DNA from: Clostridiales bacterium
GTDB lineage: Bacteria; Bacillota; Sulfobacillia; CADDZV01
Assembly: GCA_902812875.1 (NCBI GenBank)
Contig: CADDZV010000002.1
Span: 43,318-106,527 of the forward strand
Reading direction: 5' to 3'
DNA length: 63,210 nt
Below the pieces are notes generated by a model. The model was not told where the DNA came from. It searched no databases and saw only the letters and a list, made by a program, of their open reading frames with translations. Every line of letters starts with the position of its first letter. Position 1 is the first letter of the stretch. Shown in pieces: positions 8,828-16,720 of the stretch. The position numbers and the translations under genes were made by a program.

Positions 8828-10270
8828 ATGCGTAGGCTAATTCCACTTGTAACCGCTGCGCTCGTACTTTTACACGCGGCACCTGTATTCGCGGGTCCGG
8901 GCATCAGCTATGGCCCTCCGGAAGTCATGAAACAGCGTTGGGTCACCATAGCCCCCCACGTCTACCTGGTGACCACTTACTGGCGTCCGGTTTACAAGAA
9001 CAACATTTACCAATACCATGAAAAGCTGCCAGACGAAACCTCCGCAGATGCCTGTTATGCGTTTTGGGGCGACCCCTACCCGGACCCGGCCACTCCCCCG
9101 CAATGGGGCGCCGACGGGCATCTATATCTCATCCAGACATACAGCCAAAAACTATACCACCGTAACAATGCCTATGGCACCTTCGTGGTTGAGACGAGCC
9201 AAAACCCCGCCCTGACCAAGCGCACAGATGTCACCCCGGAGTACGTGCTGGTCAACCTAGCGAAGGCGCCGGTCAAAGTGCCGGTGTCGCCAGACGGGCC
9301 GCGTGACCTTTTGCAAGCGGCACGCAACGTAACCAATGCCACAGACTTCGATGATTACCGCTCACAGATCACCACCAACACTTACCAAGACGACATCGCC
9401 GTGGCCACTCAAAAAGGCCTTATCCAGGGACGGTATGATGCCAATTCGCGCTACTACGACCCGAACTCCCTCATCACGGTCGGCGAAATGGCCAACATAC
9501 TGGCACGGAACTTCGGCGCCGCGCCGGATGCCAAAGGTAACGAAGCTTTGGCCTACCTGCGGTCATTAGGAGTCGCCCTGGCAAAAGACCCGAACGCCCC
9601 CTTGGATGTGGCCACGTTAAAGTCCATGGCCCAAGGACTGGCAGAGCGCAAAGGTCTTGTGGACCTCCAGGTGCTGAACGATGCCCTCAACGGCACCCTC
9701 GTCACGGACCTCAACGGTGGTATCACCCGCGGCCACGCCGTGCAAATTGCGGAGCCAGCGACGCCTCCTACTACCGCCACCTCCGACCAAACAGCAAACA
9801 AAGATACCACCACGAGCAGCACCACCTCCGCCGGGCCGGCAGCTTCGTCCCAAACGGGCCAAACAGCAACCGGCTCTTCTGGCAACCGATCCTCTGCGGG
9901 CGGACAGCAAGCCGCCAGCCACAACCCGCCGGTGCCACCTCCCCCCGTCATCCCGCCCGGAGCAGACTTCACGCTGGCCGCGAGCCTCAACCCGGCCGCA
10001 GTAGGTCCCGGCGAGCCAAGCCTGTTGACCGCCACCACCAGCTTGCCGGCCAACAGGGTGGTGGCCGTATTCTGGGATGGCAGGACCATCGAGCTCACTT
10101 TCGACGGCGCCCGCTGGCGCGCCAGCATTACCGCCCCGCAAGAAACGAGCGACACCACACTGTCTTTGCAGGTGGAAGCATACCGGGGCACGTTGAAAAA
10201 GACTCTTACCCTGGGTTTAAGCGTCTTGGGTCCTTGGCAGGAGATGTGGCGGTTTGTGCTTTCTGACTAA
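8828..10270 (+). CDS. Secreted surface protein, SLH-like region and Ser/Thr/Pro linker
   Basis: This 480-residue protein has a signal peptide (IPLVTAALVLLHAAPVFAGP). The N-terminal domain of about 120 residues is rich in tyrosine and tryptophan and not recognised. Around residues 190-310 are weak SLH-like repeats (AVATQKGLIQGRYD and YDPNSLITVGEMANILARNFG). A Thr/Ser/Gln/Pro-rich linker spans roughly residues 314-378, and a C-terminal beta-rich domain of about 100 residues resembles an Ig-like or bacterial surface module. It follows the first SLH gene by 12 bp with GAGGAGGTGTCACG as SD, so they form one operon. The function is unknown; surface display is inferred. Confidence 0.75.
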   Translation: MRRLIPLVTAALVLLHAAPVFAGPGISYGPPEVMKQRWVTIAPHVYLVTTYWRPVYKNNIYQYHEKLPDETSADACYAFWGDPYPDPATPPQWGADGHLYLIQTYSQKLYHRNNAYGTFVVETSQNPALTKRTDVTPEYVLVNLAKAPVKVPVSPDGPRDLLQAARNVTNATDFDDYRSQITTNTYQDDIAVATQKGLIQGRYDANSRYYDPNSLITVGEMANILARNFGAAPDAKGNEALAYLRSLGVALAKDPNAPLDVATLKSMAQGLAERKGLVDLQVLNDALNGTLVTDLNGGITRGHAVQIAEPATPPTTATSDQTANKDTTTSSTTSAGPAASSQTGQTATGSSGNRSSAGGQQAASHNPPVPPPPVIPPGADFTLAASLNPAAVGPGEPSLLTATTSLPANRVVAVFWDGRTIELTFDGARWRASITAPQETSDTTLSLQVEAYRGTLKKTLTLGLSVLGPWQEMWRFVLSD

Positions 10271-10279
10271 AATCCTCGT

Positions 10280-10312
10280 CCAGCAGGCGGGGCCTTGCGT
10301 CCCGCCTGCTGG
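10280..10312. terminator. Hairpin between converging SLH and tadG2 genes
   Basis: A 12-bp GC-rich stem (CCAGCAGGCGGG pairing with CCCGCCTGCTGG) and a 9-nt loop lie in the 45-bp gap between the converging SLH operon and the second tad locus. The tail is ATATTATT on the plus strand and TTTT further down on the minus strand. It probably serves as a terminator in both directions. Confidence 0.7.
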
Positions 10313-10315
10313 ATA

Positions 10316-11293
10316 TTATTGCCCGGCGGCACCATCCTGGCCAGGAATCAGCTTTACCACCCTGAGCCCGAAGTCCAGGTTGGACACGTCCCGGCCGTCA
10401 ATCTCGCTTTCCGCGAACGCGTGCACGAACCGCCCCACGATGGCGTCGTCACAAGAGCCGGACTGATAATCTTCCAGGAAGAAGGCCGCAAACCCGATGA
10501 TCTTGACCTGTTTGTGTCCATTGATGTCGTCATATGACGAAACGACTGGGACATAAAGAAGGCGCGGCGAGTCCGGTGAGTAATGCTCGTAGGTCGCCGA
10601 CGGATCCTCGGCGATGCGCTCCTCGACTGCCTCCTTGGTGGGCCCGCTCATGTTGCCGGTCTTGGTGTAGACTAGGTCGCCCACGTTGAGCCAGCCGCCG
10701 TAGCCATGGATGAGGTTATCCTCGTACTCCTTGGCCCCATCATCGTCCCCGTCAGAACCCAAAGCGAGGGCGTGAAAGTTCCCGTTGTTGCTTTCACCGC
10801 AGTTCGATCCGCCTGCTCCCACTTTCAGCTGGTACAGCTGTCCGACCTGGAAATTGGTGTCGGCCACCCCGATCGGAACCGCACCGCGAAGCCCATGCGG
10901 GGCAGCCACAAGTGCTCCTGAGCTGGCCCGCACCGTGGCCACCCTGATACCCACCACCGGCATAAACCGGAGGTCCGTTTCTTCCCAGACCTGTACGAAA
11001 ATCTCGTGGTTCTGGTCAGCAAACCAAACCTGTACGTGGTCGGCCGGAAGCCCGTTGCTTTCCGCATACGCCACCGCCAGGCTCTGCGCCGTGGCCGGGT
11101 CGTCCGGCAAGGCCTGGGCACCGGCCAGGGCCGCCGCGTCCGCCACGTTCTCGAGCCGGGTGCGAAGAGTGTACAGCCGGCCGCCGTCCAGGGCCAACCC
11201 GCTCACAGCCAGCAAGGCCACCATGGCCAGGGCTACTATTTCCGTCACTGCACCTTTGTTCTTCAGGCCGGCCATCTCCTTCCAGCTATTCAA
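10316..11293 (-). CDS. TadG-family protein with Tad domain
   Basis: This 325-residue protein begins with a short basic leader and the helix IVALAMVALLAVSGLALDGG. Then comes RLYTLRTRLENVADAAALAGAQALP, which is the TadG/Tad-domain signature. A long external region with a CG-ESNNG stretch and an acidic GSDGDDDG segment follows, unlike the shorter TadG at 1671-2171. It overlaps the preceding tadE gene by 8 bp. It is the last gene of the transcript led by the c-di-GMP riboswitch. Role in a pilus or secreted assembly is inferred from family and context. Confidence 0.75.
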   Translation of the reverse strand: MNSWKEMAGLKNKGAVTEIVALAMVALLAVSGLALDGGRLYTLRTRLENVADAAALAGAQALPDDPATAQSLAVAYAESNGLPADHVQVWFADQNHEIFVQVWEETDLRFMPVVGIRVATVRASSGALVAAPHGLRGAVPIGVADTNFQVGQLYQLKVGAGGSNCGESNNGNFHALALGSDGDDDGAKEYEDNLIHGYGGWLNVGDLVYTKTGNMSGPTKEAVEERIAEDPSATYEHYSPDSPRLLYVPVVSSYDDINGHKQVKIIGFAAFFLEDYQSGSCDDAIVGRFVHAFAESEIDGRDVSNLDFGLRVVKLIPGQDGAAGQ

Positions 11294-11702
11294 TCCTCAT
11301 GATCATCTTGGAGTGGAGGAGGATCGAGTTACCCACCAAACTGGAGATCACCGGAGCCACAAAATTGAATCTGTAATCTACCTCCACCGTGACACTCTGC
11401 CCAGCCAGGCGTTGTCCTTGAGACGGCGTGATGCTCACCGAGAGCTGCTTGAGGTCGAGCCAGCTCGCCGCGTTGTCAACCGCTTGGATGACATCGGAAT
11501 CGCTGCCCCCCAGAGCAGCAACCCTGGCCCCTTCCCGCGCCGCCTGTTCCACGGTCAGATAGGCCCCGTACAAGCGGCCGAACTCGGCTATGCCCAAGAG
11601 CAAGAGCACGAGCACCGGCACCACCAGGGCCAACTCCACTACCGCCTGGCCGGCCTCCACGCGTCGGCGCCGTGGTTGGAAGCCTGACCTCCGGCCGCTC
11701 AT
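11286..11702 (-). CDS. TadE-family pseudopilin
   Basis: A 138-residue TadE-like protein. The leader of about 20 residues (MSGRRSGFQPRRRRVEAGQ) precedes AVVELALVVPVLVLLLLGI, and AEFGRLYGAYLTVEQAAREGARVAALGG follows with the AAREGAR motif. I take the ATG at 11700-11702; the frame runs ten codons further upstream. The start overlaps the stop of the preceding small gene (ATGA-type), so the three genes form a translationally coupled set. It is a paralogue of the gene at 2168-2581. Confidence 0.85.
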   Translation of the reverse strand: MSGRRSGFQPRRRRVEAGQAVVELALVVPVLVLLLLGIAEFGRLYGAYLTVEQAAREGARVAALGGSDSDVIQAVDNAASWLDLKQLSVSITPSQGQRLAGQSVTVEVDYRFNFVAPVISSLVGNSILLHSKMIMRIE

Positions 11703-11899
11703 GGCGATACCGCTCCTGCCAAAAGGTGCCACACGGCGTGAAGCTCGTTATGCATGAAGTACCATAACCCGGCCGCGGCTACGAGAAAGGCTGCGATTTT
11801 GAACCAACGGTCATAGGGACAGGCACCGTCATCAGCGACCGGACTGTTTTTGTTATGCCCTGATGAGCATTGACTTCCGGACCACCCGTTTGCAGACAA
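11699..11899 (-). CDS. Small membrane protein downstream of the c-di-GMP riboswitch
   Basis: This is a small protein of unknown function with a C-terminal membrane helix (WFKIAAFLVAAAGLWYFM) preceded by a polar Ser/Gly/Asn-rich stretch with two cysteines. The open frame reaches 11953, but the best start I see is TTG at 11897-11899 (66 residues), 10 nt after AAAGGAGG. That SD lies in the loop of a hairpin whose arms are GGGCGTC and GACGCCC, so its translation could be structurally controlled. The gene overlaps tadE2. No family was recognised. Confidence 0.5.
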   Translation of the reverse strand: MSANGWSGSQCSSGHNKNSPVADDGACPYDRWFKIAAFLVAAAGLWYFMHNELHAVWHLLAGAVSP

Positions 11900-11974
11900 A
11901 CTGGGCGTCCCTCCTTTTGGTGAGACGCCCGCGTGGCTTTTTACCAGCTGCACGTCAGCCGCCCCCTCCTGATT

Positions 11975-12053
11975 TCGGCAACCCGGCCGTCATGGCCGCT
12001 CCGCGGCTTTAGACCCGTGGCTTTGCGTCCGCCGCTTTCGCGGCGTTTGCCAT
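11975..12053 (-). ncRNA. Cyclic-di-GMP-I (GEMM-I) riboswitch
   Basis: The minus strand carries the full GEMM-I consensus. It has GGCAAACGCC, a GCGAAAGC tetraloop arm, the strongly conserved GGACGCAAAGCCACGGG, then TCTAAAGCC, a second arm, and ATGACGGCCGGGTTGCC closing P1 against the 5-prime GGCAA. The GAAA tetraloop of P2 and its receptor in P3 are recognisable. It lies upstream of a small membrane protein gene and of tadE/tadG, so c-di-GMP should control this pilus-related transcript. An expression platform is not obvious; the downstream GGGCGTC/GACGCCC hairpin encloses an AGGAGG and may act on translation. Confidence 0.92.
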
Positions 12054-12156
12054 TTTCGATCCGGAACGGGAGACTTTTATATTTCCCTGGTTAGATCGTA
12101 AACTGACCCCGGAAAATTTAGTGCCATTTTTCGTGGCTCAAAAACGCCGGCGAGGC

Positions 12157-12864
12157 TCACGGCAGAAGAATGCTGCCCGACGTGCACAGCACGATGATGG
12201 CACCCAGTGCAAGGAACGGACCGTACGGTATGGCGTCACCTATGCGGCGCCAGCGGAAGCCAAGCATCAGGGCTGCCGCGATAGCCCCCGCCAATGCCCC
12301 CCAGAAAAGCGCCCACAAGCCCGCGAGGGGACCTAGTAGAAGACCGATGAACCCACCGAGCTTCACGTCTCCCATACCGAGACCACGGCCGCCACTGGTC
12401 ACATGCACCGCAAAAAGAAGAGTGCCGAGAAAAAGCATGCCCGCAACTCCCATGCCCAGTGCCCCTGCCGGTGCTGCCAACGCCGCTGCAGACCAGCTAT
12501 GACCAGCCCATACACCGGCGGCTGCCACCCCCCACACCATCACAAGCCCGATTGACCCAACCGCCAGGAAGCTATCGGGGATGATATGCCACCGCAAGTC
12601 TACCGCCGAAACCGCCAAAAGCGTGCTGGCGGCGATAATAAAAACGGCCAACCCGAGCCCCGCCAACTGCTGAAGGAGAGCAGCGATGGCCACCACCGCC
12701 GCCGCCACCACAAGCCCGGGTAGCCGCCAATCTACCGGTAGCGTCCTTTCTTCAGGCAGGACCACCCGAATGACTAGCCACAACCCGAGGCCAACGACGC
12801 TGCCTCCGAGCAGCCATGCCAAGACCAGCAACATGCCATGCGTGTTCACGGCCACCGCTGACAT
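12157..12864 (-). CDS. Type IV prepilin peptidase (A24 family)
   Basis: This 235-residue polytopic protein has about seven hydrophobic segments and the two catalytic aspartates of A24 peptidases: one in SAVDLRWHIIPDSF and one in GLGMGDVKLGGF. It lacks the N-terminal cytosolic methyltransferase/zinc domain of PilD, as is usual for TadV/CpaA-type enzymes. It should cleave the leaders of Flp, TadE and TadG made from the two tad loci. ATG at 12862-12864 follows CAGGAGCTGAG. It lies just upstream of the c-di-GMP riboswitch and 8 bp after yqeG. Confidence 0.9.
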   Translation of the reverse strand: MSAVAVNTHGMLLVLAWLLGGSVVGLGLWLVIRVVLPEERTLPVDWRLPGLVVAAAVVAIAALLQQLAGLGLAVFIIAASTLLAVSAVDLRWHIIPDSFLAVGSIGLVMVWGVAAAGVWAGHSWSAAALAAPAGALGMGVAGMLFLGTLLFAVHVTSGGRGLGMGDVKLGGFIGLLLGPLAGLWALFWGALAGAIAAALMLGFRWRRIGDAIPYGPFLALGAIIVLCTSGSILLP

Positions 12865-12872
12865 GACGCGAC

Positions 12873-13394
12873 TCAGCTCCTGTACCCTGGCGGAATCAAG
12901 CCTTCACGCCGCCAGCGGCGAAGAAAAAACCGCTCCGCCAGGCGCAAGATTTTTGTGGTCGCGAAATCACGCGGCGTAATGGGCGCTACCAGGATGGTAA
13001 ACATGCCGGCCCTTTTCGCCCCGAGGATATCGGTGAATAGCTGGTCCCCCACCATGGCAACCCGGGCAGGGTGCACCCGCATGAGCTTGGCACCTGCCAA
13101 AAAGGCCGTAACGCTGGGCTTGCCCGCCCACACCACGGCGGGGACTCCGAGCATTTCCGAAACGACACTGACCCGCTGGCCGCCGGCGTTCGTCACGATG
13201 CAAGCCGGCAAGCCAGCGGCATGGACTTGAGCAAACCAGTCCATGATCTCCCTGGATACATCGGCAGTGTTCCACGGCACCAGGGTGTTGTCCAAATCGA
13301 AACAAAGACCGGCAAGACCGCGGGCCTTGAGATCTGCCAGGTCGATACCAGTTACCGACGGAACAAAAAGGTCGGGTTTAAACCAAGCTGGCAA
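12873..13394 (-). CDS. yqeG: YqeG-family HAD-type phosphatase
   Basis: This 173-residue protein is a HAD-superfamily hydrolase of the YqeG (IIIA subfamily) type. Motif I is CFDLDNTLVPW, motif II is IVTNAGG, and motif III/IV is AMVGDQLFTDILGAKRAG. In Bacillus yqeG is part of the yqeG-yqeH-aroE block, but those neighbours are absent here. The start is TTG at 13392-13394 with AGGAGG 8 nt upstream. The substrate of this family is not established. Confidence 0.88.
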   Translation of the reverse strand: MPAWFKPDLFVPSVTGIDLADLKARGLAGLCFDLDNTLVPWNTADVSREIMDWFAQVHAAGLPACIVTNAGGQRVSVVSEMLGVPAVVWAGKPSVTAFLAGAKLMRVHPARVAMVGDQLFTDILGAKRAGMFTILVAPITPRDFATTKILRLAERFFLRRWRREGLIPPGYRS

Positions 13395-13445
13395 TTACAT
13401 TCCTCCTGGATCTTACTGGCAATGGCCGCACGGCCATTTTACATG

Positions 13446-13479
13446 GGTAGCCCGGCGGACACAATACCGCCGGGCTACC
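13446..13479 (-). terminator. Hairpin after sigK
   Basis: A 13-bp stem of GGTAGCCCGGCGG with an 8-nt loop lies immediately after the sigK stop on the minus strand. The 3-prime tail has only a short T-rich run (GTAAAATGG), so termination strength is uncertain. Confidence 0.55.
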
Positions 13480-13484
13480 GCCAG

Positions 13485-14174
13485 CTAGTCAGCCTCCATC
13501 AAGGCAAAAATGTGCATAATCGCTCTTTTTTCGATACGCGACACGTATGACCGCGAGATCCGCATCAGTTTGGCGATTTCCCGCTGCGTGCGGCGTTCCC
13601 CATTCTCGCCCAGCCGAAGCTCGAGGACCTGCCGCTCCCGCCGCGGAAGCTTGGAAAGACACGCCATGGCGCGCTCGCGGTCGAACCGCAGACCGACTTC
13701 CTCTGCCACATCCACATCAGAACGCAAGATGTCCATGAGTGTGATTTCGTTCCCCTCCCGGTCGACGCCGATGGGCTGGTGGATGGAAACCCACCGGTGC
13801 CGCCGCACGGACCTCAGGTACATGCGTATTTCATTCTCGATGCATCTGGCCGCATAAGTAGCCAGCCGCGTTCCCTTTTCCGGATCGTACGTGAGTACAC
13901 CCTTGATCAGGCCTACCGTCCCCGCCCCCATGAGATCGTCCGGGTCCTCGCGCGTGTTCTCATATTTGTTGGCAATGTGCTTGACGAGCCGGAGGTTGTG
14001 TTCCAAAAGAATGTTTCGCGCCTCAATGTCACCGGCCTTCATGCGCGCAAGGTAGTACGCCTCTTCCTCGGCAGACAAAGGCTGCGGAAAGGAGTTGCCG
14101 GATTCTATGTACCCGCCAAGCAAAAGAATGCCACGGACAAGAACAGCGCCGAGTAACGCCAGCAGGGTCTCCAC
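13485..14174 (-). CDS. sigK: RNA polymerase sigma factor, sigma-K
   Basis: A sigma-70 family factor of about 229 residues, closest by eye to mother-cell sigma-K. Region 2 contains LIEHNLRLV-type sequence (LLEHNLRLVKHIANKYENT), DDLMGAGTVGLIKGVLTYDP and RLATYAARCIENEIRMYLR. Region 4 carries REIAKLMRISRSYVSRIEKRA. The hydrophobic N-terminus (TLLALLGAVLVRGILLLGGYI) matches the pro-sequence removed by SpoIVFB in pro-sigma-K. The gene is intact, not split by a skin element. I favour GTG at 14172-14174, 7 nt after GGGAGG; ATG at 14178-14180 lies too close to it. It implies late sporulation gene expression in this organism. Confidence 0.93.
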   Translation of the reverse strand: METLLALLGAVLVRGILLLGGYIESGNSFPQPLSAEEEAYYLARMKAGDIEARNILLEHNLRLVKHIANKYENTREDPDDLMGAGTVGLIKGVLTYDPEKGTRLATYAARCIENEIRMYLRSVRRHRWVSIHQPIGVDREGNEITLMDILRSDVDVAEEVGLRFDRERAMACLSKLPRRERQVLELRLGENGERRTQREIAKLMRISRSYVSRIEKRAIMHIFALMEAD

Positions 14175-14284
14175 ATCCATACCTCCCTAAAACTGGTTGA
14201 CCGGCCGCCCAGGCGCAAAACCGGGCATCACTCATCGTATGCACCAACCCAGCGCGTGTGACCCTGTGATCTTCCGGGGTGTGT

Positions 14285-14315
14285 TGTGTATAAAAAGTCC
14301 AACCTGTACATATGC
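14285..14315 (-). promoter_or_regulatory. Possible sigma-E-type promoter of sigK
   Basis: On the minus strand GCATATG and TATACACA lie 16 bp apart, about 110 bp upstream of sigK. They resemble the sigma-E -35 (GCATATT) and -10 (CATACAMT) elements. sigK is a sigma-E target in Bacillus. The match is partial and the spacing is slightly long. Confidence 0.35.
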
Positions 14316-14392
14316 TATGGTCGCAACGGTGAGAAATCGCCTTCACTGTATCTTCTTTGGGCGGAGAAGACACCGTTGCCCGTTTTTAGTGG

Positions 14393-15466
14393 TCAGTGTC
14401 CGCGGTATTTGCGTTCGTTGGCGAGCTGTTCCGCGTAGGTAGTGGCAAAGGCATGGGTGCCGTCATTTTTGGCCACGAAATAAAGGTATTTGGTCGTGGC
14501 CGGCCAGAGGGCAGCCGTGATTGAGGCCCGCCCCGGGTTGCAAATTGGCCCCGGGGGCAAGCCGCCGTACTTGTAAGTGTTGTACGGCGAATCCACGGAC
14601 AGGTCAGTCCGGTAAAGCGGCCTGGCAGGATCCCCCAGTGCGTACTGCACAGTGGGATCCGCGTCAAGCTTCATCCCGATGCTCAAGCGGTTGTGATACA
14701 CGGACGAAATCAGGGCCCGCTCGCTTTCAACCTTGGCCTCTTTTTCAATGATGGAAGCCAGCGTGATGACCTGATCAACGGACATATGCAGCTCATCGGC
14801 CCGGGCTAGGTCCGCAGGGGTCAGTTGTGCAGAAAACTTCTTCAGCATCATCTCTACGACGGCTTGCGGCTGCATCCCCCGCACCAGGAAGTACGTATCC
14901 GGGAAGAGGTATCCCTCCAGGGGCTCTGGACGCCGGGGATCCGGCGGCGGCAGGAAAGGAAAGTTATAATCCTGGGAATGCAGAGCGGCATGCAGGGATT
15001 GGGGATCAAAAAGCCCGGTAGCAGCAAGTTCCGCCTCAATCTGGGTGACGGTGTACCCTTCCGGAATAGTAACGGCGTAGGTGACCACCCGCCCAGACAC
15101 GATCTTGTCCAGCACCGTCAAGAGCGTGTCGGCAGGAGAGAACGCATACTCGCCCGGTTTGAGCTCCCCGTCGGCCCGGCGGATGCGGGCCACTACCCGG
15201 AAAGCCAAGGCACTCCGGATGACCCCGGCGTTTTGCAACATTGCCGCAATCGCGTGCGTGGAGGCTCCCTGGGGAATGACCACCTTCACATCCTGGGTAG
15301 TTCTGTGCGGCGGGGGCAGGTTAACCACCTGCCACGTGGCATATCCGCCACCTGCTGCCAGCAGTATGGCGACGGCCAAAATCGCCCCGAGCCAGCGTTT
15401 GTGCGGGGCCTTATACACTTGCGGCTGTAACGTATCCGGACGCACCCGTTTTAGTAACATGGCCAT
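14393..15466 (-). CDS. mltG: Endolytic murein transglycosylase MltG (YceG-like)
   Basis: This 357-residue protein has a basic cytoplasmic segment, one membrane helix (LGAILAVAILLAAGGGYATWQ), a LysM-like region and the YceG catalytic domain. The catalytic glutamate lies in VITLASIIEKEAKV. Family motifs are EGYLFPDTYF, SSVYHNRLSIGMKLDADPTVQYALG and NPGRASITAALWPA. It cuts nascent peptidoglycan glycan strands. I take ATG at 15464-15466 because it precedes the membrane helix and lies after the upstream terminator. No good SD is seen, so the start is uncertain by a few codons. It follows the DUF1292 gene, the same order as yrrL after yrzB in Bacillus. Confidence 0.88.
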   Translation of the reverse strand: MAMLLKRVRPDTLQPQVYKAPHKRWLGAILAVAILLAAGGGYATWQVVNLPPPHRTTQDVKVVIPQGASTHAIAAMLQNAGVIRSALAFRVVARIRRADGELKPGEYAFSPADTLLTVLDKIVSGRVVTYAVTIPEGYTVTQIEAELAATGLFDPQSLHAALHSQDYNFPFLPPPDPRRPEPLEGYLFPDTYFLVRGMQPQAVVEMMLKKFSAQLTPADLARADELHMSVDQVITLASIIEKEAKVESERALISSVYHNRLSIGMKLDADPTVQYALGDPARPLYRTDLSVDSPYNTYKYGGLPPGPICNPGRASITAALWPATTKYLYFVAKNDGTHAFATTYAEQLANERKYRGH

Positions 15467-15481
15467 GTATTTCGTGTCCAA

Positions 15482-15515
15482 AAACGAAAATCCCTTGAGG
15501 CATAGCCCCAAGGGA
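15482..15515 (-). terminator. Intrinsic terminator after the DUF1292 gene
   Basis: On the minus strand TCCCTTGGGGC, a short loop and GCCTCAAGGGA form a stem, followed by TTTTCGTTTTTGG. This is a good rho-independent terminator for the upstream DUF1292 gene. It lies just before mltG, so mltG may be read through or have its own promoter. Confidence 0.75.
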
Positions 15516-15543
15516 TGGACGACCAAGAACTGCCCGTGCAGGG

Positions 15544-15882
15544 TTAATCCTCGTCGTCTTCGTCGGAATCTTCGTCCTCTTCTTCTTCCCAGTCGTCGTC
15601 GAGGTCTTCCTCTTCTTCTTCATCGAGCATCTTTTCCCAAGCCTCGGCGACATGCTCCCATTCTTCGTCGTCCTCGATATCGACCAGGACTTCGTTGTCG
15701 TCTTCGTCATGGTCGATGCGGAGGATCACCGCCTCGTCTGCATCCTCGTCACTTTCTTGTTCGTCCGTGGGAACCAAGATGGCGTACTCACGGCCGTCCA
15801 CCTCGATCACATCCACGATGCTGAACTCTCGCTGCTGCCCGTTCTCATCGGTGAGAACAACGACGTCATCCATTTCATCCAC
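15544..15882 (-). CDS. DUF1292 (YrzB-family) acidic protein
   Basis: A 112-residue protein. The N-terminal 60 residues match DUF1292: VVVLTDENGQQREFSIVDVI, then EYAILVPTDE and EAVILRI. The C-terminal third is almost all Asp and Glu, including a 25-residue tail without a basic residue. In Bacillus yrzB lies between ruvX and mltG; here ruvX is about 3 kb upstream with prx and clc inserted. The start is GTG at 15880-15882 with GAGGTGG. Function is unknown. Confidence 0.85.
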   Translation of the reverse strand: MDEMDDVVVLTDENGQQREFSIVDVIEVDGREYAILVPTDEQESDEDADEAVILRIDHDEDDNEVLVDIEDDEEWEHVAEAWEKMLDEEEEEDLDDDWEEEEDEDSDEDDED

Positions 15883-16016
15883 CGTGACGCCACCTCGATC
15901 CTCGCGAAAATCATTCCAATTCTACTGTACGGGCGCCCCCCTGTCAACGAAGCTTCCGCCGGCAGGGAAACGGCAGTGCGGGTCGCGATCGGTGGCGCCG
16001 ACGTGGCCTGTTGCTT

Positions 16017-16556
16017 TCAAAGCGTCTTCTGGCCGGGCTTCCAGTCGACCGGGCACAACCCGCCGGTCTGCAGGGCCGCCAGCACACGCAAGACCTCGTC
16101 CACGCTCCGCCCGACGTTGAGCTCGTGCACCACCTGGTACCGCACGACGCCTTCCGGATCGATGATGAAAAGCCCGCGCAGCGCAACGCCCTGGTCCTCG
16201 ATCAGGACATCGTAATCGCGGCTGACTCTCTTGGTAATATCACTCCCAAGCGGGTAGTTTATGTGTCCGACCCCGCCGCGGTCGCGCGGGGTGTTCATCC
16301 ACGCCCGGTGCACGTACACGCTGTCCGTGCTGACGCCCAATACCTCGGCGCCGAGATCCCGGAACTCAGAAATGCGATCGCTGAAGCCGGTAACCTCCGT
16401 GGGGCACACGAACGTGAAATCCATGGGATAGAAGAAAAGTACGAGCCACTTGCCGCTGTAGTCCTTGAGACTGACCTTCTCCTTGAGCGTTTCCAGATTC
16501 TTCGTGCTGAGCATTTCGAAATCCGGCGCCTTTTTGCCAACCAACGACACTACCAT
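16017..16556 (-). CDS. 2-Cys peroxiredoxin (AhpC/Prx1 type)
   Basis: This 179-residue thioredoxin-fold peroxidase reduces hydrogen and alkyl peroxides. The peroxidatic cysteine is in FYPMDFTFVCPTEVTGF, and the resolving cysteine is probably in GGLCPVDWKPG near the C-terminus. VLGVSTDSVYVHRAW and YPLGSD are typical. ATG at 16554-16556 follows AAGGAGG. The gene is monocistronic with a sigma-A promoter; no PerR-like palindrome is seen. Together with the superoxide dismutase at 39323 it indicates exposure to oxygen. Confidence 0.93.
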   Translation of the reverse strand: MVVSLVGKKAPDFEMLSTKNLETLKEKVSLKDYSGKWLVLFFYPMDFTFVCPTEVTGFSDRISEFRDLGAEVLGVSTDSVYVHRAWMNTPRDRGGVGHINYPLGSDITKRVSRDYDVLIEDQGVALRGLFIIDPEGVVRYQVVHELNVGRSVDEVLRVLAALQTGGLCPVDWKPGQKTL

Positions 16557-16626
16557 CGACCTCCTTCGTATTTCGAACACGCCGGCGACGTTGATTTTTT
16601 GATCGGGGGCCGGCCTGACTGCAGTT

Positions 16627-16656
16627 ATTAAACCAAGAGATTATGCCTTTTGTCAA
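16627..16656 (-). promoter_or_regulatory. Sigma-A promoter of the peroxiredoxin gene
   Basis: TTGACA and TTTAAT, spaced by 18 bp on the minus strand, lie about 70 bp upstream of the peroxiredoxin ATG in an AT-rich stretch. Confidence 0.65.
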
Positions 16657-16720
16657 TATGAAACTTAATAAATTTAGGGAGCGATGGTAGCACGGGGCCG
16701 AGAAAAGCGGCTAAAAGGGG

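Noticed and set aside
16557-16680. PerR box at the peroxiredoxin promoter
   Set aside because: The region is AT-rich with a good sigma-A promoter, but no TTATAAT-type palindrome was found.
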